DNA from: Mariniphaga sp.
GTDB taxonomy: Bacteria > Bacteroidota > Bacteroidia > Bacteroidales > Prolixibacteraceae
DNA length: 50,324 nucleotides
Direction: 5' to 3'
Assembly (NCBI GenBank): GCA_024636975.1
Contig: JAGXGA010000039.1
Location: 1 to 50,324, forward strand
Positions 26,382 through 35,213 of the stretch are shown here, one piece after another. How positions within the stretch are numbered: the stretch's first letter is position 1; every line of letters starts with the position of its first letter. The position numbers were made by a program, and so were the translations under genes. A model generated the notes under the pieces. That model had not been told where the DNA came from. It saw only the letters and a list, made by a program, of their open reading frames with translations, and made no database searches.

Positions 26382-26723
26382 ATGAAAACTGTTTTTTACA
26401 TAGCAAATTATTTACCTGCTACAGTTGCTTCACGCCAGGCAATGCAATTGGTAGAAGAGAATCTTTCAGTTTTGAAAGAAAAACATGTTGTTGTCAGTTT
26501 TCAAAATGTTGATTTTATTTCAAGGGCATTTGCTGATGAATTCATTCATTCATTATCAAAGAACAGCATTGAAGCCCAATTTGCAGATGCCAATCCTGCT
26601 ATAACTGAAATTCTTAAAACCGTTAAAAAAAACAGGTACCAAAGAAACAACACCTGGCACAACATTGCCGTTACTGAAATCAACGATAAAAAGCAACTGG
26701 ATTTAATGTTATCCCTGATATAA
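26382..26723 (+). CDS. STAS-like DUF4325 protein
   Basis: 113 residues. The centre reads VVVSFQNVDFISRAFADEFIHSL, the hallmark of DUF4325 (STAS-like), followed by FADANPAITEILKTV. Such proteins are thought to act with a GHKL ATPase in regulatory switching. The upstream partner here is deleted for its ATPase core, so this gene may be an orphan. ATG 26382 preferred; a TTG at 26346 would add 12 residues of no family resemblance. Confidence 0.7.
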   Translation: MKTVFYIANYLPATVASRQAMQLVEENLSVLKEKHVVVSFQNVDFISRAFADEFIHSLSKNSIEAQFADANPAITEILKTVKKNRYQRNNTWHNIAVTEINDKKQLDLMLSLI

Positions 26724-26727
26724 ACCT

Positions 26728-26839
26728 GGCGATAAAGCGACAATACGACAAGGCGACGTGGCGACAAAGAGAAGGAGCGAAAAGGCGATAAGGCGACAAT
26801 ACGACAAGGCGACGTGGCGACAAAGAGAAGGAGCGAAAA
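26728..26839. repeat. 56-bp tandem duplication of GGCGAC repeat
   Basis: Two nearly perfect 56-bp units beginning GGCGATAA, made of GCGACAATACGACAAGG and GGCGACAAAGAGAAGG words. Closely related words encode the charged insert of the epimerase at 15599-16672. Followed by CCCAGTCTCTGCGTCACTC repeats up to 26955. Confidence 0.85.
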
Positions 26840-26967
26840 TGTGCCCTTTCGCCCCATCTCCAAGTCGCACTACTCCCCATCGCATCTTCGCTCGTTCGCT
26901 GTGCTCCCAGTCTCCCAGTCTCTGCGTCACTCAGTCTCTCCGTCTCTTCGTCTAAATAACCAACACC

Positions 26968-27921
26968 ATGCTTACTTACCTTATAACTCTAATCCTTCTC
27001 ATTGCTCTCATCCTGGTCTACTTCCGGATAGCTGATCACTTTAATATCATCGACAAACCCAACCAGCGAAGTTCCCACACGCAGATTACCCTGCGTGGCG
27101 GAGGAATTGTATTTTACTTCGGAATGCTTCTCTGGTTTATATGGAGCAGATTTACTTACCCCTGGTTCTTTGCCGGTCTAACCCTGATTGCCCTTATCAG
27201 CTTTGCCGACGATGTAAAACCGCAGTCGTCGCGTCTGCGGCTTGCCGTTCATTTTTTAGCCATGTTGCTCATGTTCTACCAGTGGGATTTATTTCAGATG
27301 CCCTGGTACTATACCCTCGTTGCCCTGGTGGTAAGCACCGGCATCATCAACGCATACAATTTCATGGATGGCATAAACGGCATTACCGGAGGGTACAGTC
27401 TTGTGGTGTTGGGAGCATTCTGGTACATCAATACCTACCGCATTGCCTTTGTGGATGAGCAGCTTCTGTATTTTGTTATGCTGGCGCTTGTGGTTTACAA
27501 CTTCTTTAACTTCCGCACCCTTGCCAAATGCTTTGCCGGCGATGTGGGAGCGGTTTCCATTGCCTTCATCATCGTTTTCCTGCTGGGGCTGCTTATGCTC
27601 CAAACCGGCGATTTAACCTACATCCTCCTGCTGGCCGTTTATGGTGTCGACAGTGTGCTCACCATCATCCATCGGCTACTCCTCCGCGAAAACATCTTTG
27701 AAGCCCACCGCAAACATGCCTACCAGCTTATGGCCAACGAACTGAAAATACCGCATGTGGCGGTATCAGGCTTTTATATGCTCCTGCAGGCCCTTGTAAC
27801 CGGCGGCCTGCTGCTTGTAGATCCTGCCTGGAAATGGCATTATACTGTTGCCGTGCTTTTGTTGTCAGGTATGCTGTATGTACTGTTTAAACGGAAATAC
27901 TTTAAGCTGCACAGGGCGTAG
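26968..27921 (+). CDS. WecA/WbpL-type lipid-carrier sugar-1-phosphate transferase
   Basis: 317-residue membrane protein of the MraY/WecA family with about ten hydrophobic helices. It would transfer a HexNAc-1-phosphate from a UDP-sugar to undecaprenyl phosphate, the first step of repeat-unit assembly. Signatures: DKPNQRSSHTQITLRGGG near the N-terminus, SFADDVKPQSSRLRL, NAYNFMDGINGITGG with the metal-binding aspartates, CFAGDVGAVSIAF, and the late AHRKHAYQLM histidine motif. In relatives this gene commonly follows directly after the epimerase; here they are separated by the 16.7-26.9 kb segment. GC content resembles the dehydrogenase, not the AT-rich cassette. Confidence 0.9.
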   Translation: MLTYLITLILLIALILVYFRIADHFNIIDKPNQRSSHTQITLRGGGIVFYFGMLLWFIWSRFTYPWFFAGLTLIALISFADDVKPQSSRLRLAVHFLAMLLMFYQWDLFQMPWYYTLVALVVSTGIINAYNFMDGINGITGGYSLVVLGAFWYINTYRIAFVDEQLLYFVMLALVVYNFFNFRTLAKCFAGDVGAVSIAFIIVFLLGLLMLQTGDLTYILLLAVYGVDSVLTIIHRLLLRENIFEAHRKHAYQLMANELKIPHVAVSGFYMLLQALVTGGLLLVDPAWKWHYTVAVLLLSGMLYVLFKRKYFKLHRA

Positions 27922-28839
27922 GGCAGAGAGCCAAGAGCACAGAGCAGAGAGCAAAGAGCCGGAACGAAGTGGAGTTCCGTGAAACGGAAAAAGAGCAGGA
28001 CTGACGATGAAAAATCACCTGGTTGTTAACATAAATACACAGATAGCACATGATATTCTCTTTACCCCTGTTAAATATTTATAATAAGCCCTGAAGCATT
28101 GCCGCTGCCATTATGAACAGATTGCCGCGCTCCTCAAAATGCCAGTAGCGGCAGTTCTAATGTGGCTGTGGTGGTCGGTTGAGCTGTTTTTTCTTCTAAG
28201 GATTCCGTCAGCTGACGGATCGCAATGACGGCTTTGATGTTTTGTATGGTGGGGCATGAAGCAGGTGAGCTGTTTCGGAAAAACCTTATTTTCAGTCTTC
28301 AACCTTAGTAGCCCTGTTGCAATAAACCTCTGACCCAACCTTATTCCCTTATTTCCAGATTGGCTGGCTGACAACCCCTTGCATTTCCCTGCACGAACGT
28401 TGCAATGAAAACAGGGATGCTGTCCTTCATGCATTTGAACCTGACCTGGTGACTTCCGGTTTCCTGTACAGCCCCCCTTATTGTATTCCAAAACCGGATA
28501 AGCGGTCACCTGGTCAATAAAAACCCAGGTGCCAATTAGCCGCTGCCATTATGAGCAGATTGCCGCGCCCCGCTGTATTTGAACGACCGGCATTCTAATG
28601 AAGGGACATGCTGGTATCTGTCCTTGTGCCACTGTTGCAACTTAAGCGGGCTCGCAATGTCGGTTCTGTTGGTTGGTTGGGTGGTAGGGAAATGAAGGGC
28701 ATGCGCACAGCGCATGCCCTTCATTATTCCCAGACCCTCATTGTTGCCGTCATTGCGAGTCCCGCCTCCTGTCATAAAAGCAATCTAATACAGCCGGCCA
28801 AAAAGCCCCCTTTGGGGGTTGGGGGTCGGGTTTGTGGGC
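27922..28839. repeat. Repeat-filled region after the initiating transferase
   Basis: No gene. AGAGCACAGAGCAGAG repeats, GGAACGAAGTGGAGTTCC (27960), and a block at 28112-28368 closely repeated at 35780-36016. A half copy of the AACCTTATT element is near 28283-28368 and the element with GGGATGCTGTCC end at about 28370-28430. GGGCATGCGCACAGCGCATGCCC is a strong palindrome near 28697 (second copy near 40408). GCCCCCTTTGGGGGTTGGGGG sits at about 28805. Confidence 0.65.
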
Positions 28840-29220
28840 TTTTGGGAAAACAATTGTAAACGCGCAATGGATTTTGCAATTTTTCTAAAAGATAATCCAC
28901 CACATAATTCAAAACAAAAGATTGAAGAACCTGCAGTAATAGGCGCTGTAAACGGTTTAGGTCATTGTCTTGATTTACTTGATACTGAATATTTGAACCT
29001 GTTAAAGGAAGGATATATACTATTAAAAAAGACGAATGAAAAGTATGGCTTGAATATTCCAAAGAATGTTCCGTTGATTAAAGATGGTGATTTAATAAAA
29101 CGACATCTTGATTGTGCTGTAATTGAATCCATTCATCAATTTAATGAAGATAAAGGAAAGGCTTCTTCTGATCTCTGTCCTTCATCTGAATATCTGCCGT
29201 TTTTTTATTATTTTTGTTGA
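28840..29220 (+). pseudogene. Truncated copy of the ART-like toxin gene
   Basis: The frame matches the middle of the protein at 33370-33987: FWENNCKRAMDFAIFLKD against its FWEYSPDRALEYANFLKK, then PAVIGAVNGLGHCLDLLD, and RHLDCAVIESIHQF. The N-terminal FHG motif and the C-terminal quarter (GVFWEGGPLYPNAGF onward) are lost. The left junction falls in a GGGGGTTGGGGG repeat. Both ends are replaced by unrelated sequence. Confidence 0.8.
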
Positions 29221-29232
29221 AAATGGAAGATA

Positions 29233-29445
29233 ATGGAAACAATACAGGTAGAAATTAGAAACAAAAATGCCATGTCGATCCTTAGGGGACTTGAAAAGGC
29301 AAAAATCATAAAATTGATAAAAACAAAAAATGCAGAAGAAAACTCTCCTGTTCAGCATAAAGGAGCTTTCACGCGCGAAAGGGCAATTGAAATGATTCAG
29401 CATATAGAAAAATCAAGGAACGAATGGGACGAAAGGACTATCTGA
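29233..29445 (+). CDS. Antitoxin of PIN-type pair
   Basis: 70-residue charged protein (METIQVEIRNKNAMSILRGL, later RERAIEMIQHIEKSRNEWDE) immediately before and overlapping a PIN-domain gene by 22 bp. Size, charge and overlap fit the antitoxin of a VapBC-like module. No named antitoxin domain recognised; the start VEIRNKNAMSILRGLEKA resembles many Bacteroidota small antitoxins. Confidence 0.7.
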   Translation: METIQVEIRNKNAMSILRGLEKAKIIKLIKTKNAEENSPVQHKGAFTRERAIEMIQHIEKSRNEWDERTI

Positions 29446-29822
29446 TTGACACAAATATTACCATTTATTATTTTAGCTTGATGCTATCAAAAGAATCCGA
29501 AATTCTCCTGGATGACATATTAAAATACAAATATCATATTTCTGTGATCAATCGAATTGAACTTTTAGGGAATAAAAACATCGGGCCAAAAGAACAAAAT
29601 GCTTTGAATGCTTTTATAAACAATGCAATTGTTATTAGCATCGACGAGGAAATCATCCTGAAAACAATAGAAATTAGAAAAAAATATGCTGTCAAACTCC
29701 CCGACGCTATTATTGCTGCAACTTGTCTTGTAAACAATTTTCAGCTCTTAACCAACAATATAAAAGATTTTGAAAAAATTGCCGGGCTAAGTGTCGTTCA
29801 TACCAGATTATCATTACAGTGA
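29424..29822 (+). CDS. PIN-domain toxin (VapC-like)
   Basis: 132-residue PIN-fold ribonuclease. The first acidic residue is in YLIDTNITIYYF, the second in ISVINRIELLG, the third and fourth in VKLPDAIIAATCL and LLTNNIKDFEKI. The acidic set is complete, so it is probably an active RNase acting on tRNA or other RNA when its antitoxin is lost. It overlaps the antitoxin by 22 bp. Confidence 0.88.
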   Translation: MGRKDYLIDTNITIYYFSLMLSKESEILLDDILKYKYHISVINRIELLGNKNIGPKEQNALNAFINNAIVISIDEEIILKTIEIRKKYAVKLPDAIIAATCLVNNFQLLTNNIKDFEKIAGLSVVHTRLSLQ

Positions 29823-29899
29823 TAGGTTTATCCTTCCACGTTCAGTTGAATATGAATAACTGTAAATCTGAAATGGCAAGAGTTAGCCGCGAAATTCGT

Positions 29900-30739
29900 A
29901 TGAAAACAAAGATATGGCTCTCTTCCCCCCACATGGGCGGCTCGGAACAAACATTTGTAAAAGAAGCATTCGACCTGAACTGGATCGCCCCACTGGGACC
30001 GCATGTAAACGGGTTTGAAGCCGATCTGCAAAAAATACAGGCTGTTGCCAATAAATACGGCATCCCGGTGATAGAAGATGCTGCTGAAGCGCTGGGGGCA
30101 CAATTGAACGGTAAGATGTGCGGTTCATTTGGACAGTTTGGCATCCTGAGCTTCAACGGCAATAAAATCATCACCACCAGCGGGGGAGGGGCATTGCTGA
30201 GTGCCGATGTGGAGCTGGTGCAAAAACCCCGTTTCCTGGCCACCCAGGCCCGCGATGAAGCTCCGCACTACCAGCACAGCCACATCGGCTACAACTACCG
30301 CATGAGCAACGTGGTAGCCGCCATCGGCAGGTGACAGATGCAGGTGATCGATGAACGGGTGGCACAACGTCGCAATAACTTTGAGCGCTACCAAAACTTC
30401 TTTAATACCATCACTGCCCGCGGTTACGAGGTAGAATTCCAGCCCGAGCCCGCCGGTTATTTCTCCAACCGCTGGCTCACCTGCATCACAATCGACCCTG
30501 CCAAAAAAAACGGCATCACCCGCGAAACAGTTCGTCTTGCCCTCGATGCTCAAAACATCGAAAGCCGTCCCCTCTGGAAACCCATGCACCTGCAACCCGT
30601 ATTTGCAGCAGCGCCCTTTTACGGCAACGGCACCTCCGAAAAACTCTTCGGAAACGGCCTCTGCCTCCCCTCCGGCTCCAACCTCACCAGGGAAGATTTC
30701 GGGAGGATATTTGAAGTGCTTGAAGAGGTGTTTGCCTGA
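29900..30739 (+). pseudogene. DegT/DnrJ/EryC1-type sugar aminotransferase, decayed
   Basis: PLP-dependent nucleotide-sugar aminotransferase. Recognisable parts: WLSSPHMGGSEQTFVKEAF start, PVIEDAAEALGA, FGQFGILSFNGNKIITTSGGG with the PLP lysine, GYNYRMSNVVAAIGR, and the C-terminal ESRPLWKPMHLQPVF. About 70 residues of the N-terminal large domain are missing between FEADLQK and YGIPVIEDA. An in-frame TGA at 30332 replaces the usual Gly codon after AAIGR. Relatives of this type make 4-amino-4,6-dideoxy sugars. It is a relic of the sugar pathway, stranded among toxin-antitoxin genes. Confidence 0.88.
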
Positions 30740-31347
30740 GTTAATTGAGCTGGTGACTTGAGGTCACCTGCTCAATCAACTTTCAGAAATCACCTGCTCA
30801 ATCACCATACAACTTTATCAAGCCAAATTCAGCAGCTGATCCGCCAACTGGTCGGACAGCAGCTGAAGATCCCTTCGCTGAGCTGGTGCAATAACCGGAT
30901 GGCATCTCTGGTTGTTACCTGCACGAACTTTGCAATAAAAAGCAGGGATGCTATCCATATTCGACGGTCAGTGGTCATCTGCTAAACCTGTCAGGTATTT
31001 GAAAACCTGACAGGTTACCTGGTGCGGAGGCCGGTGCTTGCCTAAGGAACCGTTCTCTTCAAAAAGAACGGTTCCCTCGCACGAACCAATTAGCAGAGAC
31101 ACCTCCCTCAATCACTATCAATCACCATCAATCACCATCAATCACCCTCAAACTCCTTCAATCTCACTCAATCTCCATCAATCTCCATCAATCTCTCACA
31201 ATCTCTCTCTCACCCTCGTTGAAATATTCTCCTGCCGTCGAATTTCACGGGGTAAACCACTCACCCCCGTCGAAATATTCTCCTGAAGTCGAATTTCACG
31301 GGGTAAACTAATTAATTGGAATAAATTAAATTGCCGATAAAATTTCG
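30740..31347. repeat. Cluster of five repeat families
   Basis: No gene. In order: a GAGCTGGTGAC/GTCACCTGCTC palindrome (from 30747), the CAGCAGCTGATCC/CAGCAGCTGAAGATC pair (30822-30872), a GGATGGCATC/GATGCTATCC element (30898-30959), hairpin GGAACCGTTCT/AGAACGGTTCC (31047-31076), ATCACCATCA-type 9-10 bp tandem repeats (31105-31200), and two tandem GTTTACCCCGT palindromes (31212-31258 and 31263-31309). Confidence 0.75.
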
Positions 31348-31355
31348 TATTTTTG
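31348..31355 (+). promoter_or_regulatory. Bacteroidota-type -7 box
   Basis: TATTTTTG matches the TAnnTTTG consensus of the Bacteroidota primary sigma factor and lies 10 bp before the ATG of the antitoxin gene. A TTG at 31331 is nearer than the usual -33 spacing, so only the -7 element is claimed. Confidence 0.5.
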
Positions 31356-31365
31356 AAAATAAAAA

Positions 31366-31575
31366 ATGATAGTTGAAAGACAAAAAAACGAGATTTTAAT
31401 CAGAATACCAGCTGATACAAAAACTTCCAGAATTCAGTCTATATTAGATTATTTAAGATATGAAGAATTAACGTCTAAATCTGTCGCTACACAAAAAGAT
31501 GTTGATAAACTTGTTAAAGAGATAAAAAAAGGGCGTTGGGAGCGAACTAAAAAAAGGTTGGGATTAGATGATTGA
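31366..31575 (+). CDS. Antitoxin of second PIN pair
   Basis: 69 residues beginning IVERQKNEILIRIPADTKTS and ending in a basic helix KKGRWERTKKRLGLDD. It overlaps the following PIN gene by 8 bp. The N-terminal strand followed by helices is consistent with a small ribbon-helix or similar antitoxin. Assigned mainly by context. Confidence 0.7.
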   Translation: MIVERQKNEILIRIPADTKTSRIQSILDYLRYEELTSKSVATQKDVDKLVKEIKKGRWERTKKRLGLDD

Positions 31576-32038
31576 GAAAATTGTTGTTGATTCAAACATT
31601 ATTTTCAGTGGGTTATTGAATATCAATAGCAAAATAGGACAAATTCTGATAAATGGTCCAATGATTTATAAATTTTATGCCCCCGAGTATGTAAAAAGTG
31701 AAATTTTAGAACACTCAGACAAGATTAAGCAGCTTTCCCATCAGTCAGATATAGAATTTGTAGAAACCTTTGAATTAATTATGAGAGGTATTCGGGTTTT
31801 AAACCAAACATTAATTGATAAACGTTTTTATTTATTTTCTTTTAATTTGTGCAAAGACATCGATCCGGACGATACTGATTTTGTGGCTGTAACAGAATTT
31901 GTGAAAGGCCAACTTTGGACTGGTGATAAAAAATTATCGAAAGGGCTTAAATCAAAAGGGTATGAAAGGATAATATCAACTGAGGAATTATTTCTGGATT
32001 TTATAAAGAGCAGTAATCTGAAACGAAAAAAATTATAA
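31568..32038 (+). CDS. PIN-domain toxin
   Basis: 156 residues: IVVDSNIIFSGLL at the start carries the first Asp, YAPEYVKSEILEH the second acidic residue, DPDDTDFVAVTEFV the third set, and LWTGDKKLSKGL the fourth. This belongs to the PIN_3-like group often paired with antitoxins of the size seen upstream. Probably an RNase toxin. Frames overlap by 8 bp, indicating coupled translation. Confidence 0.87.
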   Translation: MIEKIVVDSNIIFSGLLNINSKIGQILINGPMIYKFYAPEYVKSEILEHSDKIKQLSHQSDIEFVETFELIMRGIRVLNQTLIDKRFYLFSFNLCKDIDPDDTDFVAVTEFVKGQLWTGDKKLSKGLKSKGYERIISTEELFLDFIKSSNLKRKKL

Positions 32039-33196
32039 CCATAATTGGCAAAGGGGAGTGAGCACATGGCAGAGCAGCCGGAATGGCTTCCCTTCCTGTT
32101 TTTTGCACAAACGATACAATGAAAAGCAGGGATGCTATCCATAATGGCAACGGATTTCGAAGACAACTTTTCCAAAGTTTAAAACTTTGGAAAAGCTTAG
32201 TCTCTCAGGGCACAGAGCACAGAGCAAAGAGCACAGGAGCCAGAACCTTATTCTTAAAAACCTTATTTTTTCTATCTTCAACCTTAGTAGCCTTGATGCA
32301 ATAACCTACTGCCCCAACCTTATTACCTTATACAGCACAGAGCAAAGAGCAAGACTGACGATGAAAAATCACCTGGTTGTTAAACATAGAGACACAGATA
32401 GCAAAGAGCCGGGACCTGTTTCTTAAAAACTTTATTTCCAGTCTTCAACCTTAGTAGCCCTGTTGCAATAAACCTCTAACCCAACCTTATTACCTTATTT
32501 CCAGGTTGGCTGACGGACGTCATTCCTTGCATTTTCCTGCACGAACGGTACATTGAAAAGCAGGGATGCTATCCTTCCGCTTCCCTCCCTGACCCCATCA
32601 ACGTCGTCATTGCGATCCCTTGTTGAATCAGGCATAAAGCGCGTTGATCATTTTCAATATCCGGAAGGAATGAATCAGGACTTACCTTCAGGTAAGTTGC
32701 CTTTTGGTAAGTTGCCATTTGCCGGGTCATTTTGTGATGGCATCTGCTTTTAGGGGGCACATGGATAGCATCCACCCTTAGCGGGCATGGATGCTATCCG
32801 CCAGGATAACCCTTCATGTATAACCGGCGGTAGAAAACCTCCGCACCCGCTGGCTCTGCTGCACCGACGCAACTTACCTGCAGCGGTCCGGGGGGAGCGG
32901 TTTTCCTGCCCGACTGTGTCATTCAGGCGGGCCTACTCATCCGGCAGGCGGGCGAACCGTTCATTCAGATACTCATCATACATCCGTATCACGCAACGAA
33001 GGCAAAGAAGAAGAATTCACGCAACAAAGGCAAAGAAGAGAAGAGGAGTTCAAGCAGCGAGCGCAGAAAATTTTTCCGCTGCGTTCTTCGCGTGCCGCGC
33101 TCTCCGCGTGAAGCTATTTTTGAACTACATGAACATCAGTTAGAAGTTTTGTAAACTTTTTTAATTTACTTTAGTTATAATTTTAGATGTTATTCA
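32039..33196. repeat. Repeat-filled region
   Basis: No gene accepted. Elements with GGGATGCTATCC right ends at about 32083-32142 and 32515-32576, and half copies of the AACCTTATT element at about 32254-32320 and 32430-32505. GGTAAGTTGCCTTTTGGTAAGTTGCC sits near 32690. A GATGGCATC/GATAGCATCC cluster lies at 32737-32800, and GCAACGAAGGCAAAGAAG repeats at 32990-33060. The open frame at 32787-33143 is composed of these repeats. Confidence 0.65.
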
Positions 33197-33204
33197 TACA
33201 TTTA
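33197..33204 (+). promoter_or_regulatory. Possible -7 box
   Basis: TACATTTA is one base from the TAnnTTTG consensus and lies 16 bp before the ATG of the small gene at 33221. Offered as a likely -7 element because the same arrangement recurs before other small operons in this window. Confidence 0.3.
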
Positions 33205-33220
33205 CACAAAATTGTTTGTT

Positions 33221-33394
33221 ATGTGCACCAGGGAAATAGATAAAGCAGATAGTGAAATCAAAGCTTTTGGAAAAAAAGTTTCTTCAGATAAAAAATCAGC
33301 TGAACTATTTTTAAAAAGTATTGGTGTGCTTACCTCCAAAGGCGAGGTTAGCAAACACTATAAAAAATTATGTATTCCACACGCTCAGGATTAA
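33221..33394 (+). CDS. Putative antitoxin of ART-like pair
   Basis: 57 residues, highly charged (EIDKADSEIKAFGKKVSSDKK, then LFLKSIGVLTSKGEVSKHY). It overlaps the start of the 205-residue gene by 25 bp. Size and overlap suggest an antitoxin; no known domain recognised. An in-frame TTG at 33212 would add three residues. Confidence 0.6.
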   Translation: MCTREIDKADSEIKAFGKKVSSDKKSAELFLKSIGVLTSKGEVSKHYKKLCIPHAQD

Positions 33395-33987
33395 TACTTG
33401 GGTTTCATGGTTGTGATGAATCCATTGCAACTGCTGTCCTTAATAATCAAAAAAACCTAAAGGAAAGTGATAATAATTACGACTGGCTTGGCCATGGAAT
33501 ATACTTCTGGGAATATAGTCCCGATCGTGCCTTAGAATATGCCAATTTCCTTAAAAAACATTCATCAAGAGCAAAAAAACCAATTAAAATACCTGCCATC
33601 ATCGGAGCTGTAATTGATTTGGGTTATTGTTTTGATCTTTTGGATTATGGCTCCTTGCAACTGCTTAAATCAAGTTACGATGTTTTTAAATCTGCCTGGG
33701 AATTGACCGGCAGGAAATTACCTGAAAATAAAACAGCAGGCAATTCTGAAGATTTATTGTTAAGGGAACTTGACTGTGCTGTTTTTGAAACCTTACATGG
33801 ATTTCGAAAAACAGAAGGAAAAACTCCTTATGATTCTGTAAGAGGTGTGTTTTGGGAAGGTGGTCCTCTCTATCCCAATGCTGGCTTCCGTGAAAAGGAT
33901 CATATACAGATTTGTATCAGAAATCCGAATTGCATTAAAGGAATATTCCTGCCAAGAGAAGTTAATGAGAATTATAACAAAGTATAA
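33370..33987 (+). CDS. ADP-ribosyltransferase-like (DUF3990-like) putative toxin
   Basis: 205 residues. The N-terminal pattern LGFHGCDESIATAVL, then DWLGHGIYFWEYSPDRALEYA resembles ART-fold proteins such as DUF3990, in which an F/Y-H-G strand binds NAD and a G-x-Y-F strand follows. The middle (IGAVIDLGYCFDLLD), ELDCAVFETLHGF and GVFWEGGPLYPNAGFREKDHIQICIRN segments are well structured and shared with the truncated copy at 28840. With the small overlapping upstream gene it looks like a toxin-antitoxin module whose toxin would modify a cellular target with ADP-ribose. Catalytic residues were not proven. Confidence 0.6.
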   Translation: MYSTRSGLILGFHGCDESIATAVLNNQKNLKESDNNYDWLGHGIYFWEYSPDRALEYANFLKKHSSRAKKPIKIPAIIGAVIDLGYCFDLLDYGSLQLLKSSYDVFKSAWELTGRKLPENKTAGNSEDLLLRELDCAVFETLHGFRKTEGKTPYDSVRGVFWEGGPLYPNAGFREKDHIQICIRNPNCIKGIFLPREVNENYNKV

Positions 33988-34659
33988 AATTAAGTAAGCG
34001 TTCATGCAGCGCCCGCAACAAGGAGTTCACGCAGCGAGCGCAACGAAGGGAAGAAGAGTTCACGCACCCGCCCGCTCCAATAAACTGCCGGCGCAACTTA
34101 CCTGCAGGTGTAAGGGTGGAGCGGTTTCCCTGCCCGACTGCGTCATTCAGGCGGGCGATTCGCTGATTTGGCAAAGGCAAAGAGCCATGAGTACAGAACC
34201 GGGAAATGTTTCTTAAAAACCTTATTTTCTATCTTCAACCTTAGTAGCCCCTGTTGCAATTACCCACCGCCCCAACCTTATTACCTTATTTCCAGCACAG
34301 AGCCAGGACCCGGATGGCATCCCTGGTTGTTACATGCACGAACTTTGCAATAAAAAGCAGGGATGCTATCCATAATTGGCAAAGAGCAAAGAGCATAGAG
34401 CAAAGAGCATAGGGCCTAGAGCAAAGAGCAAAGAGCATAGAGCCGGAACGAAGTGGAGTTCCGTGAAACGGAAAAAGAGCAGGACTGACGATGAAAAGTT
34501 ACTGTTGTTATACATAAAAATGCAGAAAACATAGAGCCGGACGTTGTACAGTGCGCACGGGAGCAGCGAATTCCCTGCCCGACTGCGTCATTCAGGCGGG
34601 CGATTCGCTGATTTGGCAAAGGCAAAGAGCCATGAGTACAGAACCGGGACATGTTTCTT
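33988..34659. repeat. Repeat-filled region
   Basis: No gene. AACAAGGAGTTCACGCAGC repeats (34005-34070), GACTGCGTCATTCAGGCGGGCGATTCG blocks (34136 and 34578), half copies of the AACCTTATT element (34216-34295), the GGATGGCATC/GATGCTATCC element (34313-34374), AGAGCAAAGAGCATAG repeats and GGAACGAAGTGGAGTTCC (34445). Confidence 0.65.
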
Positions 34660-34833
34660 AAAAACCTTATTTTCTATCTTCAACCTTAGTAGCCCCTGTT
34701 GCAATAAACCTCTAACCCAACCTTATTACCTTATTTCCAGATTGGCTGCAACACCTTAAAAATAAGGTAATAAGGTTAAAAAGGAAGGATTACAGGCTCT
34801 GTTACTAAGGTTTTTCAAAAAAATAAGGTTTTT
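34660..34833. repeat. Long imperfect palindrome (possible complete MITE)
   Basis: About 174 bp. The left arm has AAAAACCTTATTTT, AACCTTAGTA, then AACCTTATTACCTTATTT. The right arm is its reverse complement in the same order: AAATAAGGTAATAAGGTT, then TACTAAGGTT, then AAAATAAGGTTTTT. Only the left half is present at ten or so other places, including about 28283, 32254, 34216, 35943, 36338, 36613 and 38108. This copy appears to be the full element. Confidence 0.7.
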
Positions 34834-35196
34834 CTGTTCTTCGAATTGAAGTTTCGATGGAAATCATTCAATCATTCAATCATTCAATCACTCAATCACT
34901 CAATCACTCAATCACTCAATCACCCATTCACTTATTAACCCAATCACTCTTTCACTCTTTCACCCATTTCCCCCCTGACGCCCCTTCAAACCTCGTCATT
35001 GCCTGCCCCGCATTCCTCCATTAAGGCTGAACAGCCAGAACCTGCACCGCCTTCCGTTTACTTTACAACAGCACCAATAACAGGCGGGGAGAAGCAATCT
35101 GTAGCAAATAGCAGAGACCCCAAACTGCTATCTGTTTAAAAAGTTAAAACATAAAAACAAGATTTATCATTTATAGCCAGATTTTAATTTTTTTAG
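34834..35196. repeat. AATCATTC octamer microsatellite and spacer
   Basis: From about 34862 to 34935 nine or so units of AATCATTC/AATCACTC in tandem, then degenerate CACCCATTCACT words. The remainder to 35196 has no gene. Confidence 0.7.
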
Positions 35197-35204
35197 TAAA
35201 TTCG
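35197..35204 (+). promoter_or_regulatory. Possible -7 box
   Basis: TAAATTCG, a near match to TAnnTTTG, 9 bp before the ATG of the gene at 35214. The region upstream is AT-rich. Confidence 0.3.
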
Positions 35205-35213
35205 CATAAAATA

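Noticed and set aside
32787-33143. Plus-strand frame of 118 codons
   Set aside because: Composed of GGCGGGC and GCAACGAAGGCAAAG repeats; residue pattern is low complexity and arginine-rich, with no family match.
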